Shown piece after piece: positions 37,843-49,196 of a stretch of 64,000 bases of DNA (its first letter is position 1; each line of letters opens with the position of its first letter). Under the pieces are notes generated by a model that was not told the DNA's origin, did no database searches, and saw only the letters and a program-made list of their open reading frames with translations. The stretch is from Harmothoe impar (Eukaryota; Annelida; Polychaeta; Phyllodocida; Polynoidae). The stretch covers positions 34,620,025 through 34,684,024 of the forward strand of contig OX381714.1 in assembly GCA_947462335.1 (NCBI GenBank), written 5' to 3'. A program made the translations under genes and the position numbers.

Positions 37843-37994
37843 TTGTAACGGGATTCTAGGGTCAAGGGGAAGCACTGATAAAAATAACAAGTACAAGTAG
37901 TACAAGTAGTAATTCACTATTGAATGTGTTAAACGTACAAACAAGACAATCAGTACTTTATTAATTCATTAATAAACATTACGACCCCTCTCCT

Positions 37995-38161
37995 GTTTTA
38001 CATTTGAGTCCACCGGCGGTTTCAATTCAGACAGCCATTTTGGGTTCAGAAAAGACTTGATTCTGCATGGGTTTTAGTTTTTGGAAGTTTTCTATATGGG
38101 ATTTGAACCCCTCAAACAGGATGGTCAGTGTGCAGGCTACATCAACTTCAGCCAGCGTAAT
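37995..38161 (-). pseudogene. Relic last exon of a fifth sigma-class GST
   Basis: After a clean CAG acceptor (38162-38164) the frame reads ITLAEVDVACTLTI...NFQKLKPMQNQVFSEPKMAV, clearly the final GST exon and closest to genes C and E. The conserved Trp is replaced by TGA at 38027-38029, and the tail is out of frame where the others end in CAAATGTAA. I find no trace of exons 1-4. The sequence beyond the old stop still resembles the gene C 3' UTR. A TTTATT near 37957 could be its old polyadenylation signal. Confidence 0.85.
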
Positions 38162-38383
38162 CTGGGTAGGATAGAAGAAATGGGGTCAGTAAAAACAAGT
38201 ACAGAATGATCATTCTACATAGCTACTGTAACGAACAAGTCAAAAATAGAGTATTCTTATTTTTGTGCGGTTGTGGGATATGAATCAGTCATGATAGAAT
38301 AACTGTAGAGGGTGAACTGGCTAATTTGCAGTGTATAGAACCAGCTGCTTACAAGTTGAATCTAAATTCTATCATAGTCTTTC

Positions 38384-40607
38384 TTAAAAAAAACTCTGAC
38401 ACACTCCATCCTCACCATAATAATACCATCCGTAATTGCCACAGATAGTCTCCAGGTAGTTCCTGTATGCCAAGCAGATGCTGTAACCATCCAGCATGAA
38501 CAGCGTGCCGACTGAGGCGCCAACCTGCGTGATACCTGCGAACCAGATCATGGCGTCCTTGTTGGTGGTCCGCACGAACAAAGCAATTGAGACCCGAGCA
38601 AAGGAGAAGAGCCCCATGATGGTCACCCAGGTCACCGTCTGTGTGAATAAAGTGGGATGTGTGTATACATGTTATAGAGGCTTATCCTGAGAGTAATCTA
38701 ATTCTACAGGTCTGATGATACTTTAGCAACTGTATATGATGAAAAAGTTATTTGAATGGGATGTATCCATAGATGATACAGATACTCCCAGGACATCTGC
38801 ACTTTTCTTTTTATAAATTCTTTATAAAAACTTCAATCATATTACTTGAGCTACTTAAGGTACTTAACCAAGGTTATCATTATACAATTTAGCGAATATA
38901 TGCATTAATCATTTATTTATTTCTAGACAATGCATTGACTGGAATGGAACTATTATAGACATAAGTACTTGCCTACTGATAATCAGTCAATCAATGGTAG
39001 CCTCCATTGTCCAACCAAAGTCTGTTTTCGGAGTCATTTCTCCCCTTCTATTTAGATTCATTCCTTAATTATACTGAGGGAATATGGAGCATGCATATTA
39101 AATCAGATTGGTCAAAGATAGCATTTCAACCGTTCATCCTAAAAATTATGCTCTATTTAAGTTCTAAGTTGACTTTCCTTTTTAGAAACACATAGATACC
39201 CTTTAGTTATAGACTTAGGTAAAAGCCCAACATTAAACTTACTGTTAATAGGTCTCCATTAACTTGAAACTTGATCTCCTCATATTCTAAGGTGAATAAT
39301 ACTACATAGTACACCATCAAGACAGTGCCCAATGAAGTAAAGCCCAGCACTAATGTCACCTTAAAGTCTAACGTCACACGGCTGGCTATGAGGATGACGA
39401 CAATGGGGGTGAGTGACGTCAGAAGGGTGCCTGCCACAAAGTAATCGTTTCCTAGAGGCAGATAGCCCTGAGCCTTAACAGAGGAGAAAGGGCCATACAG
39501 GAAGACACTTGTCCACAGGGTGATGAGCATGAGCAAGCAAAAGGAGGGAACCCGGGCCATGCATGAGTTGCTTGACTTCATGTCTACGATGACTGTGTCC
39601 TGAGGCCCGGAGTTTACCATGGTCTGTGAATTGCTTGTACCTTTGCCTTCGTTGCTGTGTGGGGACTGGGGGTGGCTCAGATGACTGGTACATGCCAAGG
39701 GCTTCTTGATGACACCGTCATCCAGGGAGGGTATCGGGGCCAAGTTTTCATGGGGACCGCCCATGCCCCATGCATCCACATCATCCTCAATGCCACCACC
39801 ACAAGCAGCAACATGACCCCCATCACCTAGCTCCAGTATCTCCTTCTCCACACCGTCCCCTGGGACCTGGTCATACTCTGAGAGTACTGAGGGACTACAG
39901 TGCAGCACCCAGAAGCACAAGGTAGACACACACAGCAACCAGCATATAATGTAGAAGTAAATAGAGGCATCAAAACGCAGTTGGGGTGTGGCGGTTGGAG
40001 CTTGGGTGGTGGTGGTTGGTTGAAAGCGGGCTCTCCACCCACTTACCATGTAGGAACTGTTAAACTTTAACATGTCTCTCCTGTTCTCACACTCAGGAGG
40101 TGAGTTGATCCCTGCCCCAACAGCCAGAGTGTGAGGGAGCAGGGCTGCCAGGGCCTCCCCCAGCATCAAGGCAGTCGTGTAGGTGGGCTTTAACCTGGCC
40201 ACAAAGGGCAGGTAGGTGAGTGCAGCTAGACAGGTTATCTGGCTAACACTGAATGCAGCAACCAGGTATACCACGCTGTAACCGCCATACACAACAGACT
40301 CATTATTCCAGAAGATCGCCAACATCACCATGGCACTTATGGACACAAGCAGACTCAGATATATAGCTGGCACCTCAGTGACTGACCCTTGGCAGCTGCA
40401 GTAGCGCCTGGTGAGGACAACGATGATGGCGCTGATGTTGCCCAGTTCCACAAGCACCACAAGGTACTGGGGTATGCGGTGCTCCTCCGGGAGCTGCTTT
40501 CCTGAAACGGGGGCCATGATCCACAGCACATTGCTGCTGAGGCTGGCTGCCATGCCCAGCAGCACCACCACAAGGTACATCCAACAGGAGGTCCTCCAGG
40601 CAGACAT
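38384..40607 (-). CDS. Riboflavin transporter, SLC52A family (2 coding exons)
   Basis: A multi-pass plasma-membrane carrier for vitamin B2. Exon 1, 39243-40607, encodes 455 aa; exon 2, 38384-38638, encodes 84 aa; 539 aa in total, with a GTAAGT donor and a CAG acceptor. Family hallmarks: the N-terminal hydrophobic helix YLVVVLLGMAAS, the family motif LPEEHRIPQYLVVLVELGN (compare LPEGW.LPSYL), and further membrane segments to about residue 235. An unusually long loop, rich in acidic residues and Ser and without membrane segments, covers about 240-350. The C-terminal helix bundle includes FVAGTLLTSLTPIVVIL, and exon 2 holds GLFSFARVSIALFVRTTNK and AMIWFAGITQVGASVGTLF. Vertebrate members are about 440-470 aa, the excess here being mainly the loop. 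The ATG is 28 nt inside an acceptor at 40636-40638, implying an upstream exon, possibly 42722. It is flanked by GST debris on both sides. Confidence 0.9.
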
Positions 40608-40984
40608 CGCTACCTATGCCTTGTCGTACAAGTTACTGTGAACAACTATCCTACAGTGGCCCATTTTTGTTAGAGAGGAATACACTGATTATTATACTAT
40701 AGGTGAAAACTAAGAAAAGGCAGGGGATGAGGCATTTCAATGGCTTGCATTCCCACTAAAGTGGGCAAAAGTGTAGAACAGTATATTCTGTCACGTGCGT
40801 ATTATTCTGTCTTAAACATCATGGAGATGGCAAGTTGAGAGAGGTATAAGTCGTTTACATGATGTGCTCCCATACTAATTAAATAACGTGTACATCACCC
40901 TCTGGTTCTAACATAATGAGACATCACCAGCAAAGTGACATGTACAGTTGTAGTTTTAGACCATGCATATGTTAGTAGGCCTAT

Positions 40985-41998
40985 ATATGTAGGGGAGACC
41001 GGGGCACGTTTGAAATTTGATTTTGTATCAAGCAGTTACCTTTTATCATTTCGATATATGAAAACCTATTGCAAAGCAAATGTGGTCTTTTCTTGTTTTT
41101 TTTTCTTGAATTTAACAAAATAAAATCTTAGGGTGGTTCAATGTGCCCCATGCCCAGGGTAGGTTGATCCACCCACTGGGGCACCTTGAACCACATGCGT
41201 TGAACGATCCAAATAATCACCAATATAGATCAATAGGTGAAATTTTGGTTGGAATTAGTTGCTATTGTTACTTTTGCATAGGATTGAATGTAAAAATTAC
41301 ATATTTGATGCACGAAAGTCACTCAATTATAGTTTCTATAGAAGTGACGGAGTTTGTACCTTACAGACCTTAGGGTCAAATTAAACCAGTTTAAGAGTAT
41401 TCCTGTTATTTGTTAAGTCTGAATAAATGTTTGATTACATTCTTCCATAATAAAATGCACTGTTCTGCCTCTGAAAAGTGATAAATATGGGAATAAATAC
41501 AATGCAAATATGTTACACAAGAAAAAAAAATTACAAACCGTAAACTATGTAGTCTATTATCATTTTATGACAAAATTGTATCGAATTTGTTTATGTCATT
41601 ATCCTTTTTTTTTTGGCTCAATGTGCCCCATGCTGGTCATCACAGATAAGATTGATGTTATTCAAATTACATAACACACCTAGCAGTAAAGTTGGGTTCT
41701 ATTCAAGGGTTCATATGTATACTTCGACCTCCATAGAGATCTTAGGCCAGCAATGTTTTTTAAAGACACAAGAAAAGTTTAACAATTGCAAATATTTACT
41801 TTCAAGGCCATAAACCTTTAATGTTGTCTAACTTTCTCATCAGCATCCTAATACCATCATGATGTTGCTGATCTGAGCAGTCTGTATAAGGGGGTAATGT
41901 GGTAGGCATACTGCCAGAAATTTCCCAAAGGAATAGCAAAGAGAGTGGGCGGCTCAATGTGCCCGGGTGGTCAACGTGCCCCGGTCTCCCCTACATAT
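40985..41998. mobile_element. ~1-kb TIR element (GTAGGGGAGACCGGGGCACGT)
   Basis: TGTAGGGGAGACCGGGGCAC near 40989 is mirrored by GTGCCCCGGTCTCCCCTACA ending near 41995. Subterminal copies of GGGGCACNTTGA / TCAATGTGCCCC recur at about 41137, 41179, 41616 and 41953. No transposase. It lies between the transporter coding exon and its presumed first exon. Confidence 0.85.
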
Positions 41999-42122
41999 CA
42001 TGGGATGTCGTTTTTCTTCTGGAGGTCGGCTATCATCTATGTATGTCAACCCATGGAACACAGCATCTAGAACATGCATTGATATAAGTATTAGACGAGT
42101 TTATGCATCACCCCTTTATTGT

Positions 42123-42180
42123 CATGATACATGAATGTAGCCCTTGTGAGTAACTCACCAGTGCTGCATTCATGCATCAT
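42123..42180. repeat. ~58-bp palindrome (GATGCAT...GCATCATG family)
   Basis: CATGATACATGAATGTAGCC faces CACCAGTGCTGCATTCATGC around TGTGAGTAACT. A second degenerate copy follows at 42225-42335. Confidence 0.7.
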
Positions 42181-42346
42181 AATTAAATGACAACATATGC
42201 CATTTTTAAAAGACAATTTTGTCTGCGTTGGTGCATCATGCTGACCCTTCTAATCACAGGATTGGCATGATGAATGAATTACGCAATTTGGACAACAGAT
42301 AGACTCACCAGAGTTACTTTCATGCATCATGACAACATGGTATTAA

Positions 42347-42590
42347 AGGGAACTTCTACCTGTTAGATGATCTAGATATTCTATTGATATCTGCAAATAA
42401 CTGCACATAGAAATAGTTTATCATAATTATTACTCTTGTGTCAATGTCTGAAGCTGGTGAGATAGTGTACCATACATATCTTATAGACATATGCCATGAG
42501 AGGGCAGCACAAGCCACATAATGTAATGTCGTTTTTCTGACATACACCAGGTCCCAGCACAGACTTTTGCAGCAAGTACCTTTAAATCAC
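42347..42590. mobile_element. Short relative of the TTAAAGGG TIR element
   Basis: Shares GATCTAGATATTCTATTGAT, GACATATGCCATGAGAGGGC and CTGACATACACCAGG-like sequence with 27409-28127, with TTAAAGG at one end and CCTTTAA at the other. It lacks most of the other copy's interior. Confidence 0.6.
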
Positions 42591-42721
42591 TATGCGACCC
42601 TTAAAGAGTTATAGGCAGTATCACAGTTCACATTTCTCATTTACATTGATTTAATCTGACAAAAATCTTAATTCTGATTATCTGAAATAATGCTGATATG
42701 TTCTGTAGATGTGGCACCTAC

Positions 42722-42765
42722 CCCTTGTGGCTGCAGAGTCAGACTGAATGAGGTCGGTCCAGGGC
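42722..42765 (-). promoter_or_regulatory. GST-type first exon/promoter upstream of the riboflavin transporter
   Basis: The minus strand reads GGACCGACCTCATTCAGTCT then CTGCAGCCACAAGGG and a GTAGGT donor (acctac 42716-42721). It matches the GST-E first exon almost word for word (GACCGACCTTATTCAGTC...CTTCAGCC). A TTTAAAG TATA-like motif is at 42775-42781. The next coding exon downstream on this strand is the transporter, not a GST. Remnant GST promoter or transporter promoter. Confidence 0.5.
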
Positions 42766-43190
42766 TGATGAGCAGTTTAAAGCTGACAGATGGGATGGGT
42801 TGGGAAGGGGAGGAAAATTGGCCACCATCAGAGGGTGGCTGGGCTCTATGGTCCTGCGCAACCAGAAAGGGTGACTTTATTGGAAAACCGTGTAATAGGT
42901 TTGTGTGTGCCTATGCCTTTCTGGGTTCAATTAAGATATCTAGATATACGGCTCATACCATCTGAAATATAATTGTGCTGGTATGATCCCGATATAGCCA
43001 GCATTTCTAGCTCAGGTCGTTCTCACTAAGTGGACCCAGTATCTCACGTGTCAGATCGGTAGCATTTCTTTGATGGACCCCACCTAGTTTGATATATAAG
43101 CTCCGGGGTCAGCCCATGCATGGCTGCACCCATGTTTCATCTTCAAGGGTCGCTATTAGCTGTTAGGTAATGCTGTGGTGGACAAGCTGT

Positions 43191-43313
43191 CCCAGCTAAC
43201 AAAAATACGTTACTTTACGTCAAAATAACGTAATATAACGTTTTGCCACAATAAGGAGCCATAGAGAAACTTTTTAATATTATAACGTTGTATAACTTTT
43301 TTGTTTACTGAGG
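43191..43313. mobile_element. CCCAG / AACGTT family MITE
   Basis: CCCAGCTAACAAAAATACGT at the left, TTTTTTGTTTACTGAGG at the right. It shares AACGTT and the CAATAAGGAGCC core with 25610-25725 (inverted GGCTCCTTATTATGG there). Confidence 0.65.
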
Positions 43314-43497
43314 TAGGATATATTCATTAATCACGGAAGCACAAGTTGTTAGACATACTTAACAAAAGGACAATAATTGTTTTACTCTTTTATTACATGA
43401 AAATAGAACTTATCATTTTGATCAGAAGATGACTGATAGAGTTACAGTAGCTATCAGAATTTACCTGCAGTTTGATTATTTTATACTAAGGTATATG

Positions 43498-45023
43498 CCC
43501 AGTAAACACACTTACGTGACCTGGCGTTCATAGAACGTGTTTCCTGGGTTGTAATTACGTAATATTGCCACGCAAAATAACGTTCCAATGTAAGGGTTAT
43601 TTTAAGTTATTTAACGTAAATGACCGTAGATATACGTTATATGAACGTTATGAGAACGTTCATCTAGGTTTATCTAGGTAAATTACCTAAAATAACCTAA
43701 CCTAAATTATTAGATACAAAACGTTGCAGGCCCCCTATGAATATTATTTTAATAAAAAAAAAAAATTAAAAAAAAAGAGTTTCAAATAGACTAAGCATTT
43801 TCAGTTATTTTACCACAAGCCTAGCTGAGGTTTGAACTGGGGACCTGGTTATCACATTCCTACGATCTAATTGATTGAGCCATTGAGACAGCTGTAAGAA
43901 TGACTGGCGCCTGGCATTCATATTGCTAACATTATGGGAAAATTGATACCTACAATATATAGAAAAACATCATTGGAGCGGATATGTAAGATGCTGATAT
44001 GAGACAGCTATCTTATGTCAGGTTTGTCAAAGGAACCTGAATTAATATTGAACATCACAATGGTAGAATAGATCTACGTTGCCTAGATAGAAATAATACA
44101 GAAAATCACAGCAAGTAGGGACAACTGTGATACAGATGTAAAGTAAAATGTAAACCAACCCAGGTTCGAATTCCACCATAATGTCGTGTGTAATTTAAGG
44201 AAATGGAAAACGATTGAAATCGGCATGAGTGAGGTTTGAACTTAGGGCCCATAGATCAAAGGTCTGACGCTTTATTCAATTAGGCAACCAAGGCTGATGT
44301 ATGCATACCTGCAGCCTGTTAGTCATATTAGAGAAAGTTCGCCCTTGCAATGATTGGAACCAACTACCCATACCTATAATTATTTATTCTTAAAAAAGCT
44401 GAGAGTTGTTGGCATTCGAAATAAATATATATCACAGAAGTATGAGGTGGCATAGGCTAGCATTAAATACAGGTTGTAGGATTCAGTACACCATCCGGCC
44501 CTGTGGCCTATCTGTCAAGGGGGATGGTCTTGTAATTGGAAGGTTGATGGTTCGAGGCTGATGATAAGACATTGAACAGATATGCAGCATATACAAACGG
44601 TATTCCAATACTAATCAAGATATATGTACAGGACTTTTCAATAGAATAATCGTTTTTAAAAGTGGTGTTGTAAATCATATTAAATATTGTGGAATACCAA
44701 TACCTGTATAAACCTGCAGCATATTTTCCTTCTCATCATCATCATCTCTCTGCCTTTCTATTTCTCTCTAAATATCTGTGCTTTAATAGAAACCAATAGC
44801 AGTTTAGAAGATTCGAACCCACATAATAACTTTATATTACATTATTTAACGTGAAATTACGTTAATAGGGGTACGTAGAAAACCCTGCAAATAACGTGAT
44901 ATAAACGTTTTTTAAACGTTATACTACGTTGAACTACGTCAAATAACCTAAATAAACCCTTACATTGAAACGTTATATTACGTATTGAAATCACGTTCAA
45001 ATAACGTAGCTGTGTTTACTGGG
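43498..45023. mobile_element. 1.5-kb CCCAGTAAACACA TIR element with tRNA-like modules
   Basis: Ends CCCAGTAAACACACTTACGT and TGTGTTTACTGGG, with ACGTTA/TAACGT clusters inside both ends. The middle holds tRNA-like blocks at about 43820-43890 (minus), 44237-44290 (minus) and 44493-44560 (plus). Each has a GTTCAAA or GTTCGA B-box and a plausible A-box. No transposase ORF. The longest member of the family. Confidence 0.75.
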
Positions 45024-45093
45024 TGGGTCAAAGTCCGGGGAGCCTGCCAATATTTCACATAAGTCCGTTACCACAGATGTTCCCTACCTCATA

Positions 45094-45412
45094 AGGCCAA
45101 AAAAAAGAAGGTGTGTTTCAGGTTACATGGTCTGAAAATCTAGGGTAGGTAGGTCGGATTTTTTTCTTTTTTAAATTTTAAATTTTTTTTACTTTAGCCT
45201 GAAAAGTACCCAGAAATCGACTCACGAACTACAATGCCGACTCGCCGACGACCGCCTCAACTTGTGAACTATCAGATCGACCCTTAAATAGCCCCAAAAT
45301 GACCCAAAATATAAATATTTTTTTCAAAATTGCATAAAAATTTCTAGGGTCGGCCCTGTTTTGCTAGGTAGGGTCGGGTAACCTGAAACAAACCTTTTTT
45401 TTTATTTGGCCT
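45094..45412. mobile_element. AGGCCAAA...TTTGGCCT TIR element
   Basis: AAGGCCAAAAAAAAGAAGG and GTTTCAGGTTAC at the left are mirrored by GTAACCTGAAAC and TTTATTTGGCCT at the right. TAGGTAGGTCGG / CTAGGTAGGGTCGG occur inside. Non-coding; it sits downstream of GST-E. Confidence 0.7.
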
Positions 45413-45964
45413 AAGCTTGAAAAGATTATACACATATTGTTGAGGTATAGATAATTTCAGTAATTGAAAGTTGGTTTATTCCATTATCACATGTAACCAC
45501 GCAATTCTTTCTAAGGCATCGTAACAACTAAGTTACCTAATGATAGCATACAAAATGTTATCATTTATGTGAACTACTTATAGACGTGTGTTTACAGTAA
45601 TTTTTGTTGACAGGACTGGTCTGTGGAATTTCTTTTGTAATAAATTCAATTCTATTCACCAGACGTGTAGACTTGTAACATCAAGATTTCCTGCGTTTGT
45701 GAGTACCTCTATACCGTCTCCGTCACATATATGTATACAATATTTATAGAAAAGTTTGACATAATACATATGATGAGAGGAACATAAATCGATATGAAAT
45801 TCAGTGAATAAAGTCAATGACTGTACCGGTCAGAATACTCACCGAGCAGAACAAGCTCTTTTGTACCAGTATAAAGTAAACATGGTTGGCATTGTCATCT
45901 ACCATCTCACGCACAAAGAAAAAATACCAAAACATTATGACAAAGTTGAAATATTTCTGCTGTT

Positions 45965-48485
45965 TTACAATTGACTCTGTGGGCGTCTTTCGATCCACGC
46001 AGCTATTTTTGGTTCAGAGAAGACCTTGCTCTGCATGGCTTTCAGTTTTGGGAAGTCATCCATGTTGAGTTTGAATGCAGCGGAAATCGGCATTGTCAGT
46101 AAGCAGGCCACAGCAATGTCAGCCAGCGTCATCTGTGCAGGATATGAGACGTGGGGTCAGTGAGGACAAGTAGATGATGATAGAAATCACCTATCCTATA
46201 CAACAACTATATGTAGTGGACAGTCAGATATTATGAGTAGAGGCGCATGATACTAGTAATAGAATATCATCAACATATTTTCAAAAGCATGATTTTCTTT
46301 TGATATCTTAAAAGTGCGTACACATAATGAAATGTCTAATAGTTTTAGGCATGTAATTGTTGGACTATCAAGACTCTCACAGATTAGGGCCAGAAGAGGT
46401 TTAGATGAAGAAAATATTAATGGTTACCTTGTTCCCAACATAAAAGTCACCATTGAGAAGCTTCTCAAATATTGCTGTTTGAGCTGGTAATGCTTCCTGG
46501 AACTTATTGCGCAGTAATTCCTGAAAGAGAATAGTTGGGAAATTGTTTTTACCCCTCCAAAAGCGGGGGATGGGCATATCTGATGATTTTGTTATGGATT
46601 TAGTTGTAATTGTATTTAATGTCAGCTTATAATAATGTGGAGTTAATATGTGGAGTGGGCTTGTATGCAGAGTTTTAAGAGCATGTTCATTGTGTAGTTT
46701 CTAGAAAAATAATTGAGCATAAAAGATTTCAACTATAATGAGGGTTAACTTGTTTTAAAGAATCAAAATCAAATATAAACACTTGGGACAAAATACTTTT
46801 TTCTCCTCATCAGTTTCTCTAAAGATGGCTGGAAGGTCTTTCAGGTAGTCCTCGGTGCACCCAAGGATCATGTCAATCCGCGCCTCATCCAGGTCACTGC
46901 TACCCATCAACCCTGTAATGAAGATTTAGATGTAAATGATTTAATTCAGATTTGGTCCAAAGGTCCAAAGGTCGATAGGATATCTAGCAAAACAATAATA
47001 TCAAGTAGAACAGGAGCATGTTGTACAAGATATATTTACTGGGATACAATTTGCCAGACATCAAACATAAAAATGTATAATTTTGGATTTAATGAACTGA
47101 CTGTCTTCGCTTCTGGCTGTTTGATACAGAACTATCGATTTTTCCTCTTTCTTACATGAATTTGATACTACATACTGTCTGTATTACATGTACGATTTAT
47201 CACCATCAGGGGGCAGAAGGTTTGCTTACCAGCCTTCTTGGCCAGGTAGCGGTAGATGGCGATAGTCTGACAGATCATTTCTCCATCTATCTCCAGCACA
47301 GGCAGCTGACCGCAGGGAAATTCTGCAATGGAAATATTTCAATCAGCCACTTCTATTCCTAATGACTGTGTTCTCAGGGAGCCCACCCCCGGCCAACATT
47401 GCTTAACCATTAAAGGACGGATGTCGCTAAAGGATGATATTTGTCATCATGATACACCAATGCAGCCCTGGCGAGTAACTCGCTCGTGCTGCATTGGTGC
47501 ATCATGCCAACTCTTTGGCAGTGTGTCACCCCCGCAGGGTCGGCATGATGCTTGAATGCAGCCCTAGTGAGTTACTCACCAGGGCTGCATTCATGCATCA
47601 TGACGACCAAGGACATTAATTATGGTCGGTACGGGGTTCCTGTGTCTAGCAGTTACCGCTGGGAAATGGACAACGTTCAAAGTTGAAGTGCCCTTTTATA
47701 GTGTGTGACATGTGACCTCAGTGGGATTAAATAGAGGAACTGGCGGTTTTACCTAAGGGGATCTTCAGACTGCATTTGAAATAAATTATTTAGATAAGTT
47801 TAGACAGGTCTAAAAAATCCAGAATAATTACAAGCGGTCCCACAGCCTTTGGGGCTGTTAGGGAAAATTAATGAAGCATAAGAAAAAAGTTTTTCTTGGT
47901 GCCAAATAATTTCCAAGTCTGCCATAAAAATCTTATTTTAATTCAGGAGAATTAAAATTAGATTTAAATGGACTTACAGGTTGACTGAGTTTTAGGGCTC
48001 AGTCTGGGGATTATTTCTTAAAAAGGCCTAGGGCCTATAAAATTAATCCAGTTGGTCTTGTGGGATTTAATTAGCATAAATCCTACCATGTCACTTTTTC
48101 GAGGCTCTCGGGGAGCAGCACACTATTTAAAGGTAGGGGGGATTTTCAAGGTAAATTCCTTTCGGAGTGTTTCGTAGTTGTACGTGGCAACTACCCATCC
48201 AATCAAAGGACATTAATTATGCATCAAGGTATGATGCCGTCCTTAAAGGGTTAATGGGCCCCATATGGAATGTATTTGGCCATGGTGGGCAAGCCCAAAT
48301 TTGGGATTTGGTCATTATATTGTACAGGGAAAGACTGAGGGAACAAACATACTTGGTTTCTCCTCAGCCCACTGCCCTCTTTCAATGCGGACATCTTTGT
48401 ACTCAATACCAGCGTATTCCATTATCATCCGAGCGGGCTCTGCACGGCCACGACCATTGAAGTATATCAGTTTGTACGTAGCCAT
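45965..48485 (-). CDS. Sigma-class glutathione S-transferase, gene E (5 coding exons)
   Basis: Exons in transcript order: 48353-48485, 47230-47322, 46797-46912, 46428-46520 and 45965-46132; 200 aa, phases as in the paralogues. The start MATYKLIYFNGRGRAEPAR keeps the family Tyr8. GQLPVLEIDG is intact. The glutathione-site pair reads QT (CQTIAIYRYLA) instead of QS. Then LMGSSDLDEARIDMIL, the TLAD helix cap and FSEPKIAAWIERRPQSQL. It is closest to gene C. A 15-nt leader follows the acceptor at 48501-48503. The first exon is at 49440, with TATA and CCAAT boxes, the best-looking promoter of the cluster. It is the first gene of the array in transcription direction. Soluble GSH transferase or isomerase; substrate unknown. 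Confidence 0.9.
47447..47506. repeat. ~60-bp palindrome (GATGCAT...GCATCATG family)
   Basis: CATGATACACCAATGCAGCC faces GTGCTGCATTGGTGCATCAT around TGGCGAGTAACTCGCTC. Loop and arms are compensated (CACCAATGC / GCATTGGTG), which keeps the hairpin paired. Confidence 0.75.
47544..47602. repeat. ~59-bp near-perfect palindrome
   Basis: The best example of the family: GAATGCAGCCCTAGTGAGTT is followed directly by ACTCACCAGGGCTGCATTCA, and the outer CATGATGCTT by TGCATCATG. Essentially loop-less. In the intron upstream of GST-E exon 2. Confidence 0.85.
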
Positions 48486-48628
48486 GGTGATGGGCTAGAT
48501 CTGTGGAGCAAAGTTAACACCATTCCAAAATGTTGACAAATATCTTACAACATATTTCATAATTTGATCCTGGGATCCTGTATTCAGTGCCAGGTAGGGA
48601 CTCCTAGTCTCTCTCCATTTATACCCCC

Positions 48629-49196
48629 TGTACAACCGTGATCTGCTGTAACTAACGTGATCTGCAGTAGTGCAGATAACGGTAGACCATCCAAACGTGA
48701 TCTGCATCAAAATAACATGATCTGCATCAATTTATGCTATATGTTTCAAAATATGTAGGCCTATGTGGTGTTTGTCTTTGAGCATTTAGAAGCAAATAGT
48801 GCTATTTATGCAGAAGGACATATGGGACATCTAGGAAGTATTTTGGAGTTGTGCCACATTACCCAGGGGCCACCTTTAATTGTTTCATATTGCCCAGGAT
48901 CCACTTGGGGCTTTTCTTCTCTAAAAATCACCAGAAGATCTAATTTCTAAAAGTGGCCATCTCAGTGAGAAAAGTGTTGAAAATTGAAAATCTTAGGTCA
49001 ATTTTCGAACGATGGTCAATTTGGCTAGAAACGTGTCCGGAATTAACTAAAATCTGCAGATACTGGTTGGATAGTTAGAGCAGATCACAACATTTTGATC
49101 CAGATTACGTTGATTTAATGTAGATCAGGTTTGGATGGTCTAACGTTATCTGCACTACTGCAGATCACGTTAGTTACTGCAGATCACCGTTGCACA
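48629..49196. mobile_element. 568-bp TIR element with ~85-nt ends in the GST-E 5' intron
   Basis: The left arm (GTGATCTGC, TAACTAACGTGATCTGCAGT, AGTGCAGATAACGGTAGACC) is mirrored by the right arm (GGTCTAACGTTATCTGCACT, ACTGCAGATCACGTTAGTTA). Within each arm GTGATCTGCA is itself repeated 3-4 times. It lies between the GST-E first exon and coding exon 1. Confidence 0.85.

Noticed and set aside
38384..38635. Separate small membrane-protein gene
   Set aside because: It is the second coding exon of the riboflavin transporter, joined by a good donor (39237-39242) and acceptor (38639-38641).
47444..47602. CRISPR-like repeat array
   Set aside because: Two palindromes spaced about 40 bp apart in a eukaryotic intron; no regular repeat-spacer series and no cas genes.
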